The notes below the pieces were generated by a model. That model was given only the letters and a program-made list of their open reading frames with translations, was not told the origin of the DNA and did not search any database. The translations under genes and the position numbers were made by a program. Below are positions 45,472 to 52,794 of a DNA stretch of 64,000 nt, in pieces. Numbering within the stretch: position 1 is the first letter of the stretch; each line of letters starts with the position of its first letter. Location of the stretch: contig NZ_CP129104.1 of NCBI RefSeq assembly GCF_030406605.1, positions 3,486,687-3,550,686 of the forward strand. The letters are read 5' to 3'. This stretch comes from Curtobacterium sp. 458. GTDB taxonomy: Bacteria; Actinomycetota; Actinomycetes; Actinomycetales; Microbacteriaceae.

Positions 45472-46689
45472 ATGCGCCTCCCCCTCTCCGGGCGAGGGTT
45501 CGTCGTGGCCGCCGTGGTCGCGGGCGTGCTCGTCGCCCCCCTCGTGACCGCGGCCCCGGCGAGTGCGACGACCTACCCGACGTGGCAGGACGTCCAGCGC
45601 GCGAAGGGCAACGAGCAGGCCAAGAAGGCCGAGGTCGACCGCGTGCAGACCGCGCTGCAGCAGGTGCAGGCCGACGCCGCCGCGAAGTCCGCCGCCGCGA
45701 TCACCGCCTCCGAGGCGGCCGACCGGGCCGATGCGGACCTGGCGACGGCCACCCAGACCGCCACGAGCCTCCAGGCCCAGGCGGACAGCGCCTCGGCGAC
45801 CGCCGAGCGGGCGCAGCAGCGCGCCGGGCAGCTCGCGGCGAACCTCTACCGCGACGGCGCGACCGACCAGATGTCCACGCGGATCGCGACCACGAAGGAC
45901 CCGGGGCAGCTGCTCTACCAGCTCGGTGCCCTCGACCAGCTCTCGTCGACGTGGGCGGGCGTGATGGATGACGCGTCGGTCGCCGCCGGGACCGCGTCGT
46001 CGCTGCACGAGCAGGCGAAGCGTGCCGAGGACGAGCGGGCCGACCTCGCGGCCGCCGCCGAGGCGAAGGCCGCCGACGCGAAGTCGGCGCAGGAGGCCGC
46101 TGACGAAGCGGTGGACGACACCCAGCAGCACAGCGACGAGCTCTACGCGCAGCTCGCGTCGCTGCAGGACACCACCGCCTCGGAGGAGCGCGGGTACCAG
46201 CTGGGCCTCCAGGTCGCGGCGCAGAAGGCCGAGCAGCAGCGTCGTCGGGAGGAGGCGGCCGAGCGGCAGCGCGAACAGCAGGCAGCGACGCCGAGCGGCG
46301 GCAGCAGCAGCAGCAGCAGCGGGAGCACGAGCGGCGGCTCGGGCACGAACTACCCGAGCACCGGCGGCGTGGTCGTCGACCCGGCCGGGGCACAGGCGTA
46401 CGCCCGGAGCGCGATCGGCGCCTACGGCTGGGGGTCCGACCAGATGGGTTGTCTCGTCTCGCTGTGGACGCAGGAGTCCGGCTGGCGGGCCAACGCCCTG
46501 AACGTGTCAAGTGGTGCGTACGGCATCCCGCAGGCGCTCCCCGCCGACAAGATGGCGGTCGCCGGTGCCGACTGGCGGACGAACGCCGCCACGCAGATCA
46601 ACTGGGGCCTCGCGTACATCCACGACGCCTACGGGTCGCCCTGCGGCGCGTGGAACCACGAGATGAGCGTCAACCCGCACTGGTACTGA
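45472..46689 (+). CDS. Secreted coiled-coil protein with transglycosylase-like C-terminal domain
   Basis: A 405-residue exported protein. A signal peptide (1-32, ending PASA) is followed by a long Ala/Gln/Glu-rich coiled coil (about 35-245), as in RipA- or FtsX-linked wall hydrolases. A Ser/Gly linker (260-290) leads to a C-terminal domain beginning YARSAIGAYGWGSDQMGCLVSLWTQESGWRANALN. The Glu in TQESGW is in the position of the catalytic Glu of soluble lytic transglycosylases. SGAYGIPQALPADKM is the actinobacterial version. Probable peptidoglycan cleavage outside the membrane; the coiled coil may mediate regulation. Confidence 0.88.
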   Translation: MRLPLSGRGFVVAAVVAGVLVAPLVTAAPASATTYPTWQDVQRAKGNEQAKKAEVDRVQTALQQVQADAAAKSAAAITASEAADRADADLATATQTATSLQAQADSASATAERAQQRAGQLAANLYRDGATDQMSTRIATTKDPGQLLYQLGALDQLSSTWAGVMDDASVAAGTASSLHEQAKRAEDERADLAAAAEAKAADAKSAQEAADEAVDDTQQHSDELYAQLASLQDTTASEERGYQLGLQVAAQKAEQQRRREEAAERQREQQAATPSGGSSSSSSGSTSGGSGTNYPSTGGVVVDPAGAQAYARSAIGAYGWGSDQMGCLVSLWTQESGWRANALNVSSGAYGIPQALPADKMAVAGADWRTNAATQINWGLAYIHDAYGSPCGAWNHEMSVNPHWY

Positions 46690-46700
46690 CGCGACGCGGA

Positions 46701-46746
46701 CCGGCCGGGAGGCGCGGGGCGGGGCCGCCACGGGCCTCCCGTCCGG
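46701..46746. repeat. GGAGGC-family palindrome between convergent genes
   Basis: CCGGCCGGGAGGCGCGG and CCACGGGCCTCCCGTCCGG form the arms, with mismatches inside. It begins 12 bp after a stop codon. Confidence 0.7.
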
Positions 46747-46804
46747 TGGGTGGGTGCGTTGCGGGCGGTGCCCGACGCACACACCCCGATCGCGCGAGCA
46801 GCCG

Positions 46805-47797
46805 CTACGCGGCGGTCCGCGTGTCCTCGGCGGGCCAGCCGCCGAGGCGGATCACCTCGCCGTCGGCCGCGACGAGCCGGGCTGCGCGTCCGCTCGCGCG
46901 GAGCATCGCCGGCGCACCGCGTCCGCGGACGATCGCCGCGGTCGACAGGGTGTTCGCGGTGACGCACGAGGGTGCGACCACCGTCACCGACCGCCAGACC
47001 GGCTCGGCGGGGAGCCCCCACCGGGGATCGAGGACGTGGTGTCGCGCGCGCCCGTCCTGCTCCCACCGACGCTTCTGCGTGCTCGAGGCCGCGACGGACC
47101 AGCCCGACGCGATCCGCACGTGGTCGACCGGGTCGGCGTCGAGGTCCTGCACGCGCACCTGCCAGCCGCCCGCCGGCTCCGGGCCGGCCGTGGCGACGTC
47201 GCCGCCGAGGGAGACGAGCGCTCCGATGCCGAGGCGCGCAGTGATGCTGGCCGCTGCCGTGTCGGCCGCGGCGGCCTTCGCGGTCGCGCCGAGGTCGAGG
47301 CGGACGCCCACGGGGACGCGGAGGAACCTGCCGCTCAGCAGGACCCGTTGCCAGGCGGGTCGCGTGTCGAGCGCCGACGCGAGGACCGCGGGGTCCTGGT
47401 CGAGGGGCCGGCCGTCGACGGGCCGGTCGTCGACAGGCCCGTCGACTGGCCGGTCGTCGACGGACCGACTGCCGTCCTGGTGGAACGCCGCGTCGTAGCC
47501 GAGGGCGACCATGCGGTTGCCGAGCGTCGGGTCGACGTCACCGTTCGTCAGTCGTGCAGCGTCGAGCGCCTGGTGCACGAGGGACGCCAGGAGCGGCGAC
47601 ACCTCGGCGCCGTGCTCGAGGTCAGCGGTGCGGGCGACGAGTTCGGAGTCGTCGCGGAAGCGGCTGCAGGCGCGGTCGACGGCGTCGGTGACCTCGCGGA
47701 CGCAGGCCTCGGCGGCGGCGAGGTGACGGCGGTCGCGGCGGTCGAGGACGACCCGGGCGGTGGTGGTCCAGAGCTCCCACTCGGCGGCGGCGCGCAT
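46805..47797 (-). CDS. apbE: FAD:protein FMN transferase (ApbE)
   Basis: A 330-residue flavin transferase that attaches FMN covalently to Thr/Ser of target proteins. SRFRDDSELVAR and the FAD/Mg motif LDLGATAKAAAADTAA are clear, as is GALVSLGGDVATAGP. The C-terminal metal motif reads CVTANTLSTAAIVRG, with Asn where many ApbE proteins have Asp. An insert of VDDRP-VDGP-like repeats lies near residues 110-133. No lipobox or signal is seen, so it is cytoplasmic as written. The ATG overlaps the stop of the small upstream gene (TGATG), so the two are coupled. Confidence 0.9.
   Translation of the reverse strand: MRAAAEWELWTTTARVVLDRRDRRHLAAAEACVREVTDAVDRACSRFRDDSELVARTADLEHGAEVSPLLASLVHQALDAARLTNGDVDPTLGNRMVALGYDAAFHQDGSRSVDDRPVDGPVDDRPVDGRPLDQDPAVLASALDTRPAWQRVLLSGRFLRVPVGVRLDLGATAKAAAADTAAASITARLGIGALVSLGGDVATAGPEPAGGWQVRVQDLDADPVDHVRIASGWSVAASSTQKRRWEQDGRARHHVLDPRWGLPAEPVWRSVTVVAPSCVTANTLSTAAIVRGRGAPAMLRASGRAARLVAADGEVIRLGGWPAEDTRTAA
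47402..47466 (-). repeat. In-frame tandem repeat inside apbE
   Basis: GGCCGGTCGTCGAC-type units of about 27 bp recur, coding VDDRPVDGP and VDDRPVDGR. They add about 20 residues at a surface-loop position. Confidence 0.75.
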
Positions 47798-48051
47798 CAG
47801 GAGCCCGTCGTCGTCGCGTCGGAGGACGAGTTCTGGCTGCCCTGCGTGACGCCCGAGCCGCCCGTGCTCGTGCTGCTGCTGTCGCTGTCGCTGCTGCCGC
47901 TCGTGCTGCTGCTGTCGCTGGTGCCTGAGTCGTTGCTCGCGGTGCCCTGCTCGTGCCCGACCCAGAGCCCGGCGCCGGTGACCATCGCGACCACGAGTCC
48001 GCCGATGCTCACGAGCGAGCTCGTCGTCCGCTTCCTGCCGTTGCTGCCCAT
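47797..48051 (-). CDS. Small anchored Ser/Thr-rich protein coupled to apbE
   Basis: An 84-residue protein. One membrane segment (about 12-31, LVSIGGLVVAMVTGAGLWVG) follows a basic N terminus. The remaining 52 residues are almost all Ser, Thr, Gly and Asp, ending NSSSDATTTGS. No family is recognised. It has a strong Shine-Dalgarno (GAGGAGG) and its stop overlaps the apbE start. ApbE modifies Thr/Ser in motifs of the SGA[TS] type; none is present exactly, though SSDATT is vaguely similar. It might be a target, an electron-transfer tether or unrelated. Confidence 0.65.
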   Translation of the reverse strand: MGSNGRKRTTSSLVSIGGLVVAMVTGAGLWVGHEQGTASNDSGTSDSSSTSGSSDSDSSSTSTGGSGVTQGSQNSSSDATTTGS

Positions 48052-48174
48052 CGTTCCTCCTCGTCTCGGGACGAGGCTCGCGTGCCGGTCGGTGGACGAC
48101 CCGGGAACGGGCTGGACCCGTCCCGCGCAACCGGTGAGGGTCGGGTAAGAGCCGGACGCCCCTTCCCCGCCGCG

Positions 48175-48792
48175 TCAGTGCCCGAGGCCGCCGAGCATCG
48201 CGGCGAAGTCCGGCGTCGTGGGCAGGGCGTCCGCCTGCTGCGGGACCCGGCGGGAGGACCGGACAGCCCACGCGAGATCGGCTCCGGCGCGGCTGATGCG
48301 CCCCTCGAGCGCAGCGGCGTCTCCTGCGGTGCCCCAGTCGTCGGTCGCGGCGAACACCCCGGTCGGGACGACGGCGGCACGGAGGTAGGCGAACACCGGA
48401 CGGAGCGCGTGGTCGATCGCGAGCGAGTGCCGCGCGGTGCCGCCGGTCGCGCCGAGGAGCACGGGCGTGTCGGCGAGCGCGTCCTTGTCGATCACGTCGA
48501 GGAACGACTTGGCGAGTCCGCTGACACCGGCGGTGAAGACCGGCGTGACGAACACGACCGCGTCCGCCTCGACGACCGTGGCGATCGCCCCCGCGAGGGC
48601 CGGTGCGGCGAAACCGGTCAACATCGCGTCGACGATCTCGTGCGCGATCGGGCGGAGCTCGACGTGCTCGACCGCGGCGGCGGTGCCGTCCGCGAGGAGG
48701 GCCTCGGCCGCAGCCCGACCGAGGCGATCGGCGAGCAGGCGGGTCGAGCTGGGGTCGGACAGTCCGGCGGAGACGACGGCGATGGTGGTCAT
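48175..48792 (-). CDS. NADPH-dependent FMN reductase, CE1759-like
   Basis: A 205-residue flavodoxin-like reductase. AVVSAGLSDPSSTRLLADRL binds the FMN phosphate. FVTPVFTAGVSGLAKSFLDVID and LLGATGGTARHSLAIDHALRPVFAYL are characteristic of the CE1759 group, which usually partners a luciferase-like monooxygenase. No such partner is adjacent here. ATG at 48792 with GGGAA upstream; an in-frame ATG ten codons earlier lies just 4 nt after TACGAT and is less likely. Downstream is the apbE pair, so flavin chemistry clusters here. Confidence 0.88.
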   Translation of the reverse strand: MTTIAVVSAGLSDPSSTRLLADRLGRAAAEALLADGTAAAVEHVELRPIAHEIVDAMLTGFAAPALAGAIATVVEADAVVFVTPVFTAGVSGLAKSFLDVIDKDALADTPVLLGATGGTARHSLAIDHALRPVFAYLRAAVVPTGVFAATDDWGTAGDAAALEGRISRAGADLAWAVRSSRRVPQQADALPTTPDFAAMLGGLGH

Positions 48793-48897
48793 GGTGGTTC
48801 CCGACTTTCGATGCGTTTGCATGAACATCGTACCGAACCGATCGACGGACGCAACCATTCCCGCCCGGTCTCCACGGGCCTCCCGGCCGGGTACGGA

Positions 48898-48932
48898 GAA
48901 CGCCCGGCCTTCCGAGGAAGACCGGGCGTTCA
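48898..48932 (-). terminator. Terminator hairpin of rpsO
   Basis: GAACGCCCGG-C-CTTCC pairs with GGAAG-A-CCGGGCGTTC, one mismatch, tiny loop. It starts 23 bp beyond the rpsO stop codon. A half GCCTCC element (48870-48891) follows. Confidence 0.88.
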
Positions 48933-48955
48933 GCCGAGCAGTGTCTGCGTGGGAC

Positions 48956-49225
48956 TCAGCGGCGCAGGCCGAGGCGCTCGATGAGCGCACGGTAGCGGTT
49001 GATGTCCACGTCAGCGAGGTAACCGAGGAGGCGGCGACGCTGACCGACCATGAGCAGCAGACCACGACGCGAGTGGTGGTCGTGCTTGTGCTCCTTGAGG
49101 TGCTCGTTCAGGTCGTTGATGCGACGCGTCAGAACGGCGACCTGGACCTCGGGGGATCCGGTGTCGCCCGGGTGGGTCGCGTACTCTTCGATGATCTCCT
49201 GCTTGACCTTCGCGTCAAGTGCCAT
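48956..49225 (-). CDS. rpsO: 30S ribosomal protein S15
   Basis: An 89-residue S15, full length, binding 16S rRNA in the platform of the small subunit. [40 protein letters not shown] and the ending [13 protein letters not shown] are diagnostic. ATG has AAGGGG 8 nt upstream. A -10 TAGGCT at 49313-49318 gives a leader of about 85 nt, where S15 autoregulation would act. A terminator follows at once, so pnp is not cotranscribed. Confidence 0.98.
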   Translation of the reverse strand: MALDAKVKQEIIEEYATHPGDTGSPEVQVAVLTRRINDLNEHLKEHKHDHHSRRGLLLMVGQRRRLLGYLADVDINRYRALIERLGLRR

Positions 49226-49326
49226 GGATGATCCCCTTCCTGTCCGTTGCGCGGTGCCCGTGCCTTGTGCACGAGCGCTCTTTGTCCGCGGCCGTTCGAC
49301 GGCAACCGGAGAAGCCTACCAGGTGT

Positions 49327-49773
49327 TCAGGCAGTGCGGGGACGCAGGCGACGACGCCGAGGAGCGGGCAGCAGGCTGCGGAACAGCCCGACGAGCGTCG
49401 CTCCGAGGAGCCCACCGAGCCCGTTCGACAGGACGTCGCGGGGGTCGGACACGCGGTTCGGCAGGAACGCGCCCTGGTACTGCTCGATGCCGACCGAGAG
49501 CCCGACGGCGACGACCGCGCCGAGCAGCCACCAGCGGCGCGGCAGCCAGAGCGCGGCGAGCATGCCGACCGGGACGAACATCGCGATGTTGGCGAGGAAC
49601 TCCGTCCGGTCGTACGTGAGCCAGCCGCTACCGGTGATCCGCTGGGCCCACCGGATCGCGTGCTCCACGAGGGACCCCTGCGCCGCGGTGAAGACCTCCG
49701 GCGTCAGGGTCATCCGCCAGATCACCCAGGCGTACGCCGCGGTGACGGCGAGGAGGAGGAGTTTCCGGAGCAT
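49327..49773 (-). CDS. VanZ-like family membrane protein
   Basis: A 148-residue membrane protein. Four hydrophobic segments are visible, with the VanZ-type text EFLANIAMFVPVGMLAALW and GIEQYQGAFLPNRVSDPRDVLSNGLGGLLGATLV. In VanA clusters VanZ gives low teicoplanin resistance, but chromosomal homologues have no known role. ATG at 49773, or a GTG 6 codons earlier. Divergent from the GH6 gene. Confidence 0.87.
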   Translation of the reverse strand: MLRKLLLLAVTAAYAWVIWRMTLTPEVFTAAQGSLVEHAIRWAQRITGSGWLTYDRTEFLANIAMFVPVGMLAALWLPRRWWLLGAVVAVGLSVGIEQYQGAFLPNRVSDPRDVLSNGLGGLLGATLVGLFRSLLPAPRRRRLRPRTA

Positions 49774-49876
49774 CCGCAGAGTCTGACGCACCGTGGTCGG
49801 GAAACCCCTGGCCCGCCGCTGGCAGAACGCCCGGAGCCGTTCCCCGCTGCGCCCGTTCTCCTGGGAGCATGGGTCC

Positions 49877-50929
49877 ATGACGGACCAGGGGAACCGCCGG
49901 GGTGCGCCGCGTCGGTCGTCGGCGGGGCGCCAGTGGACGTGGATCGGTGTCACCGCGGCCGTGGTCGTCGCCGTCGTGGTCGCCGTCGTGGTGACGCTCC
50001 CCCGCGACGGGTCCCCCGACGGGCGCCAGGTCGTCGAGCGACGCACCGCCGCACAGGCGTTCCCCGGGGGCCTCGCAGTCCAGCCGTCCGCCGAGAACCA
50101 ACCCGGCCGACGCGAGGCAGCGGCGCGGGCGGCCGGTCAGGAGACCACCGCGCAGCGGATCGCGGTCATCGCCGACCAGCCGATCGCCACCTGGCTGACG
50201 GACGACTCGGTCGCCGACACGCGTGCCACGATCCGCGACGTCGTCCGGAGCGCGCGCCAGCAGGACCGCACCCCGGTGTTCGTCCTGTACAACGTCCCCG
50301 ACCGCGACTGCGGCCACTACTCGAAGGGCGGCAGCACGGCGTCCGGGTACGTGCCCTGGGTCCGCGCAGCCGCACGGGCGATGGCGGGGTCGCACGCGGT
50401 CGTGCTCGTCGAGCCGGACTCGATCGCCCAGATCGCGGTGTGCAAGCGTCTCGAGGACTCCCGCCTGCCGCTGCTCCGGCAGGCCGTCGGGGCGCTGGGC
50501 GGGCACGGGCTCACCGTGTACCTCGACGGCGGCAACGAGCAGCGCGTCCCGGTCGCCCAGCAGGCGTCCTGGCTCCGGCAGGCCGGCGTCGACCGGACGC
50601 AGGGCTTCTTCACGAACGTCTCGAACTTCTACCGCGTCGACACCGAACGCGCCTACGCGGACGAACTCGCGGACCGCATCGGCGACGACCCGCACTTCGT
50701 CATCGACGTCTCCCGCAACGGGCAGGGCTGGCGGGGCACCTGGTGCAACCCGTCCGGGGCCGGTCTCGGACAGACACCGCACGTCACGCGGGGCAGCACC
50801 CGGCTCGACGCGCTGCTCTGGGTGAAGACACCGGGGCTCAGCGACGGGACGTGCAACGGCGGACCCGCGGCCGGGCAGTGGTGGGAGTCGTACGCGCTCG
50901 ACCTCGTGGCGAACCGGAAGCGCGACTGA
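49877..50929 (+). CDS. Glycoside hydrolase family 6 endoglucanase
   Basis: A 350-residue secreted or anchored cellulase. The N-terminal membrane segment (about 22-42) may be an uncleaved signal anchor. GH6 motifs are clear: FVLYNVPDRDCG carries the catalytic Asp, AVVLVEPDSIAQ the second acidic site, and FVIDVSRNGQGWRGTWCNPSGAGLG and WVKTPGLSDGTC line the active site. Such enzymes hydrolyse internal beta-1,4-glucan bonds. No carbohydrate-binding module is attached. Next to a metalloprotease it suggests attack on plant material. Confidence 0.93.
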   Translation: MTDQGNRRGAPRRSSAGRQWTWIGVTAAVVVAVVVAVVVTLPRDGSPDGRQVVERRTAAQAFPGGLAVQPSAENQPGRREAAARAAGQETTAQRIAVIADQPIATWLTDDSVADTRATIRDVVRSARQQDRTPVFVLYNVPDRDCGHYSKGGSTASGYVPWVRAAARAMAGSHAVVLVEPDSIAQIAVCKRLEDSRLPLLRQAVGALGGHGLTVYLDGGNEQRVPVAQQASWLRQAGVDRTQGFFTNVSNFYRVDTERAYADELADRIGDDPHFVIDVSRNGQGWRGTWCNPSGAGLGQTPHVTRGSTRLDALLWVKTPGLSDGTCNGGPAAGQWWESYALDLVANRKRD

Positions 50930-50978
50930 GCGAGGATCCTCACGGCGGGGTGTCGGTGCCCGGTGGTTCCATCGGGAC

Positions 50979-52028
50979 ATGACCCCGACCGCGCGCCTCC
51001 GCTCCGTCGTCCCGCCCTACCTGCTCCGGGCCGTCGCCGACGCACCGGACTTCCCACGAGCCTCCTCCGCCGCGCGGTCCGCACTGGCCTCGCTCGAGGT
51101 CGTGCAGCAGCCGAAGCACGAGCACCGCGACGCGCCCCGGGGCGTGAGCGACACGGTCGACCGGTCGCCGCAACGGACGATCTCGGACGCGCACGGCACG
51201 ACGACCCTGCCCGGCACGGTCGTGCGGAACGAGGGAGACCCCGACTCGGGAGACCCCGCCGTGGACGAGGCGTACACCGGCCTCGGCGACACGCACGCCT
51301 TCTGGCTCGAGGTGTTCGACCGGGTCTCGATCGACGGCGCCGGGCTGCCGCTGGACGCCACGGTGCACTACGGGCAGGACTACGACAACGCCTACTGGGA
51401 CGGCAGTCGCATGGTGTTCGGTGACGGGGACGGCGAGGTCTTCGAGCGCTTCACCATCGCCGTCGACGTGATCGGCCACGAGCTCGCGCACGGCGTCACG
51501 CAGTACACGGCCGACCTCACGTACGAAGGGCAGTCCGGTGCGCTGAACGAGTCGATCAGCGACGTGTTCGGCTCCCTCGTGCTGCAGTACTCCCGCGGCC
51601 AGACCGCGGAACAGGCCTCCTGGCTCATCGGCGAGGGTCTCTTCACCCCGCGCGTGCACGGCGTCGCACTCCGCTCGATGCGGGCGCCGGGCACGGCCTA
51701 CGACGACCCGGTGCTCGGCAAGGACCCCCAACCGGCGACGATGGCGGACTACCTCGAGACGACCGACGACAACGGTGGCGTCCACACGAACTCCGGCATC
51801 CCGAACCACGCCTTCTACCTCGCGGCGACGGCCATCGGGGGCAACGCGTGGGAGGGCGCCGGGGCCGTCTGGTGGGACGCCCTCACGTCGGACGCCACGA
51901 CGGAGTCGATCGACTTCGCGGGCTTCGCGGCGGTCACGGTCGACGCGGCGGCAGCCCGGTTCGGGTCGGGGTCGCGCGAGCACGGCGCCGTGCAGCAGGC
52001 GTGGCGCGACGTCGGCGTCCTGAGCTGA
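50979..52028 (+). CDS. Protealysin-like M4 metallopeptidase
   Basis: A 349-residue thermolysin-family zinc protease without a signal peptide. The short N-terminal propeptide has the protealysin motif PPYLL (12-16) instead of a long thermolysin prodomain. The zinc site HELAH (167-171) and the third ligand Glu191 in NESISDVFG are intact; HTNSGIPNHAFYL and a final C-terminal helical domain follow. Protealysin-like enzymes are usually made in the cytoplasm and may act on host proteins. The next gene encodes an emfourin inhibitor, the known genetic partner. Confidence 0.94.
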   Translation: MTPTARLRSVVPPYLLRAVADAPDFPRASSAARSALASLEVVQQPKHEHRDAPRGVSDTVDRSPQRTISDAHGTTTLPGTVVRNEGDPDSGDPAVDEAYTGLGDTHAFWLEVFDRVSIDGAGLPLDATVHYGQDYDNAYWDGSRMVFGDGDGEVFERFTIAVDVIGHELAHGVTQYTADLTYEGQSGALNESISDVFGSLVLQYSRGQTAEQASWLIGEGLFTPRVHGVALRSMRAPGTAYDDPVLGKDPQPATMADYLETTDDNGGVHTNSGIPNHAFYLAATAIGGNAWEGAGAVWWDALTSDATTESIDFAGFAAVTVDAAAARFGSGSREHGAVQQAWRDVGVLS

Positions 52029-52048
52029 CCGGTACTCCGTGCCCGGCG

Positions 52049-52054
52049 TACGGT
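52049..52054 (+). promoter_or_regulatory. -10 element TACGGT, leaderless start of the emfourin gene
   Basis: TACGGT, CGGGGC, then ATG at 52061. It lies in the 32-bp gap after the protease gene, so the inhibitor may have its own promoter. Confidence 0.6.
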
Positions 52055-52060
52055 CGGGGC

Positions 52061-52330
52061 ATGCACATCGCCGTCCGCCGGACCGGGGGCTTCGCCGGCA
52101 CCACCCGGGGCTGGCGCGTCGACACCGAGGCCTGCGACGACCCTGCGGCGTGGACGGACCTCGTCGACACGCTCCCCCGCGAGGTGCCCGCTCCGGCTCC
52201 GGGCGTCCGCGACGACTTCACGTGGACGATCACGATCGAGCAGCGCACCGTCACGATCCCGGGGAGCCGACTCGAGGAGCCGTGGGCGTCCCTCGTGGCA
52301 CGCGTCCGCGACGAGGGCGACACCGCCTGA
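52061..52330 (+). CDS. Emfourin, inhibitor of protealysin-like proteases
   Basis: An 89-residue protein starting MHIAVRRTGGFAGTTRGWRVDT, the emfourin signature. Emfourins bind the active-site cleft of M4 protealysins and are always encoded next to them. The C-terminal part DDFTWTITIEQRTVTIPGSRL fits the family. It is cytoplasmic, like the protease. Independent expression from its own leaderless promoter would let inhibitor exceed protease. Confidence 0.9.
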   Translation: MHIAVRRTGGFAGTTRGWRVDTEACDDPAAWTDLVDTLPREVPAPAPGVRDDFTWTITIEQRTVTIPGSRLEEPWASLVARVRDEGDTA

Positions 52331-52794
52331 CCGGCGCGGTGCGCGGCCGCGCGCACCAGCGCACAACCGGAGACAACCCGAACCGCGCGCATCCACGGTG
52401 CGCAACGACGTTGGTTGTGCGGTGCACACGCGGCGCGCGCGGGTCGTGCTGCGCCGAACGGGAGGCACGGCACCAGCCCGCCACCGGCCTCCCGGGCCGC
52501 GCGCACCAGTGCACAACCAACGACAACCCGAACCGCGCGCATCCACGGTGCGCAACGACGTTGGTTGTGCGGTGCACACGCGGCGCGCGCGGGTCGTGCT
52601 GCGCCGAACGGGAGGCACGGCACCAGCCCGCCACCGGCCTCCCGGGCCGCGCGCGCCAGCACACAACCACAGCCATCCCGAACCGCGCGAAACCACGGTG
52701 CGGAACGCACTCTGGTTGTGCGGCGCACACGCGCGCCACGCACACGCGCGCCACGCGCACGCGGGCGGGTGCGGCACGCCCGCAGCGCGGCCCG
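52331..52794. repeat. Tandem triplication, 150-bp period, with inverted repeats and GGAGGC elements
   Basis: A 464-bp gene-free region. The phrase AACCGCGCG recurs at 52381, 52531 and 52681, exactly 150 bp apart. Copies 1 and 2 are almost identical; copy 3 is diverged. Each unit holds GCACAACC with a facing GGTTGTGC about 45 bp on. Units 1 and 2 also hold GGGAGGCACGG with a facing CGGCCTCCCGGG. It lies between the emfourin gene and the convergent helicase. It is not a CRISPR array: spacers are absent and the unit is too long. Confidence 0.92.

Noticed and set aside
46754..48148. Long plus-strand open frame opposite apbE
   Set aside because: It is the antisense shadow of apbE and its upstream gene. 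Amino acid content is Arg/Asp/Val-biased and follows the codon pattern of the opposite strand. apbE has clear family motifs.
48070..48822. Longer N terminus for the FMN reductase from an upstream ATG
   Set aside because: The ATG ten codons earlier lies just 4 nt from a -10 hexamer, too close for a start, and the Rossmann-like fold begins at MTTIAVVSAG.
52331..52794. CRISPR array
   Set aside because: Period is 150 bp, whole units are repeated, and there are no unique spacers or cas genes.
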